Positions 6,997 through 8,020 of a DNA stretch of 8,020 nucleotides are shown here, in pieces. The notes under the pieces were generated by a model, which searched no databases, was not told the DNA's origin, and saw only the letters and a program-made list of their open reading frames with translations. A program made the translations under genes and the position numbers. Every line of letters begins with the position of its first letter. Position 1 is the first letter of the stretch. Origin of the DNA: Acidobacteriota bacterium (GTDB lineage Bacteria; Acidobacteriota; Blastocatellia; Pyrinomonadales; Pyrinomonadaceae); NCBI GenBank assembly GCA_003222855.1, contig QHXH01000076.1:1-8020 (forward strand). The letters run 5' to 3'.

Positions 6997-7086
6997 GCAG
7001 GGGTGGTCGAGTGGTTAAAGGCACCGGGCTGTAAACCCGGCGGGCTTCACTGCCCTACGTAGGTTCGAATCCTACCCCCTGCACCA
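6997..7086 (+). tRNA. tRNA-Tyr (anticodon GTA)
   Basis: The acceptor GCAGGGG pairs with CCCCTGC (7076-7082), followed by A and CCA. The anticodon loop CTGTAAA gives GTA. The long variable arm (about 7041-7061) makes it a class II tRNA, as expected for bacterial Tyr, and explains the 90-nt length. A 195-nt spacer separates it from tRNA-Thr(TGT); I see no gene or repeat in that spacer. Confidence 0.97.
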
Positions 7087-7091
7087 TCGGT

Positions 7092-7187
7092 CATTGTCGA
7101 TTTTCAATTGCCAATTGCCGATTAGGAATTCGACTTGCTAATGCTGCCGATAATTGGCAATCGAAAATTGGCAATCGGCAATGTGTT
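7092..7187. repeat. 7-bp arrays in inverted orientation, tRNA-Tyr to tRNA-Gly spacer
   Basis: The left array is CATTGTC, GATTTTC, AATTGCC, AATTGCC, GATTAGG, AATTCGA (7092-7133). The right array is ATTGGCA, ATCGAAA, ATTGGCA, ATCGGCA (7153-7180). Bases 7098-7116 and 7152-7170 are complementary at 17 of 19 positions, so the transcript can fold into a long AT-rich hairpin. It occupies essentially the whole 104-bp spacer. Confidence 0.8.
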
Positions 7188-7190
7188 CGG

Positions 7191-7266
7191 GCGGGTGTAG
7201 CTCAGTTGGTAGAGCATCAGCCTTCCAAGCTGAGGGTCGCGAGTTCGAGTCTCGTCGCCCGCTCCA
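7191..7266 (+). tRNA. tRNA-Gly (anticodon TCC)
   Basis: The acceptor GCGGGTG pairs with CGCCCGC (7256-7262) through one G:T pair, then T and CCA. The anticodon stem-loop CAGCC-TTCCAAG carries TCC. The T loop GTTCGAGTC is standard. It is the third tRNA of the cluster and matches glyT of Escherichia coli in position and anticodon. Confidence 0.97.
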
Positions 7267-7269
7267 AAT

Positions 7270-7335
7270 GTAACGCAAATTGTTAATTTGCGTCTTGAGA
7301 TTTGAACGACGACGCAATTTAACAAATTGCGCTAC
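7270..7335. repeat. REPIN-like double hairpin, family D (tRNA-Gly to tRNA-Thr spacer)
   Basis: The arms 7270-7294 and 7311-7335 are inverted copies (22 of 25), each a palindrome of its own: GCAAATT-GTT-AATTTGC on the left and GCAATTT-AAC-AAATTGC on the right. It begins three bases after the CCA of tRNA-Gly and ends four bases before tRNA-Thr, so the spacer is almost nothing but this repeat. It could serve tRNA processing; that is inferred. Confidence 0.88.
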
Positions 7336-7339
7336 GACA

Positions 7340-7414
7340 GCCCGCGTAGCTCAGGGGTAGAGCGCCTCCTTGGTAAGGAGGAGGTCATGAGTTCAAATCT
7401 CATCGCGGGCTCCA
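7340..7414 (+). tRNA. tRNA-Thr (anticodon GGT)
   Basis: The acceptor GCCCGCG pairs with CGCGGGC (7404-7410), then T and CCA. The anticodon stem-loop CTCCT-TGGTAAG gives GGT. The T loop GTTCAAATC is standard. It is last of the four tRNAs, 63 bp before the tuf start, and corresponds to thrT of Escherichia coli. Confidence 0.97.
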
Positions 7415-7434
7415 GAAAGAGCGTTTTGTTTAGA

Positions 7435-7451
7435 GGCGGGCGTTGCCCGCC
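7435..7451 (+). promoter_or_regulatory. short GC-rich hairpin in the tuf leader
   Basis: GGCGGGC-GTT-GCCCGCC is a perfect 7-bp stem with a 3-nt loop, standing 26 bases before the tuf ATG. A GAGGA ribosome-binding-like motif follows at 7460-7464. It resembles half of a REP doublet. There is no T-run, so it is probably not a terminator. Confidence 0.6.
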
Positions 7452-7477
7452 ATTAATGCGAGGACGAAAAGACGACA

Positions 7478-8020
<543 letters not shown>

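Overview
The window looks like a chromosomal segment of a moderately GC-rich bacterium, most likely Acidobacteriota. The EF-Tu N-terminus, the acidic C-terminal tail on ribosomal protein S2 and a genome sprinkled with small palindromic repeats all fit that phylum. The assignment is inferred from remembered family features, not from a search. Two transcription units diverge from about 6590-6710.

Minus strand, read right to left from 6517 to 1: a translation and nucleotide operon, rplM (L13), rpsI (S9), rpsB (S2), tsf (EF-Ts), pyrH (UMP kinase) and frr (ribosome recycling factor). It is followed by a polytopic GT-C-like membrane protein and the first 34 codons of another membrane protein cut by the window edge. 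A near-consensus sigma70 promoter (TTGACA, 17 bp, TATTCT) precedes rplM.

Plus strand, from 6726 to 8020: tRNA-Thr(TGT), tRNA-Tyr(GTA), tRNA-Gly(TCC), tRNA-Thr(GGT), then tuf. This is the same order and the same anticodons as thrU-tyrU-glyT-thrT-tufB of Escherichia coli. The tuf reading frame is broken by a net loss of about 28 nt just after codon 66, and the gene runs off the right edge.

The unexpected content is in the gaps. Nearly every spacer in both operons is occupied by a repeat of one of two kinds. The first kind is a REPIN-like double hairpin: 1126-1198, 2144-2197, 2866-2913, 4511-4576 and 7270-7335. The second kind is a degenerate 7-bp-period array: 2765-2824, 5639-5673 and 7092-7187. 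Several do more than sit between genes. One is translated in frame inside the membrane protein. One supplies the upstream candidate start codons of that protein. One array encodes the last five residues and stop of S9, which lacks the conserved SKR tail. One matches the extra C-terminal residues of UMP kinase. The pattern suggests sustained invasion of an essential operon by non-autonomous repeats, with coding ends reshaped at the insertion points.
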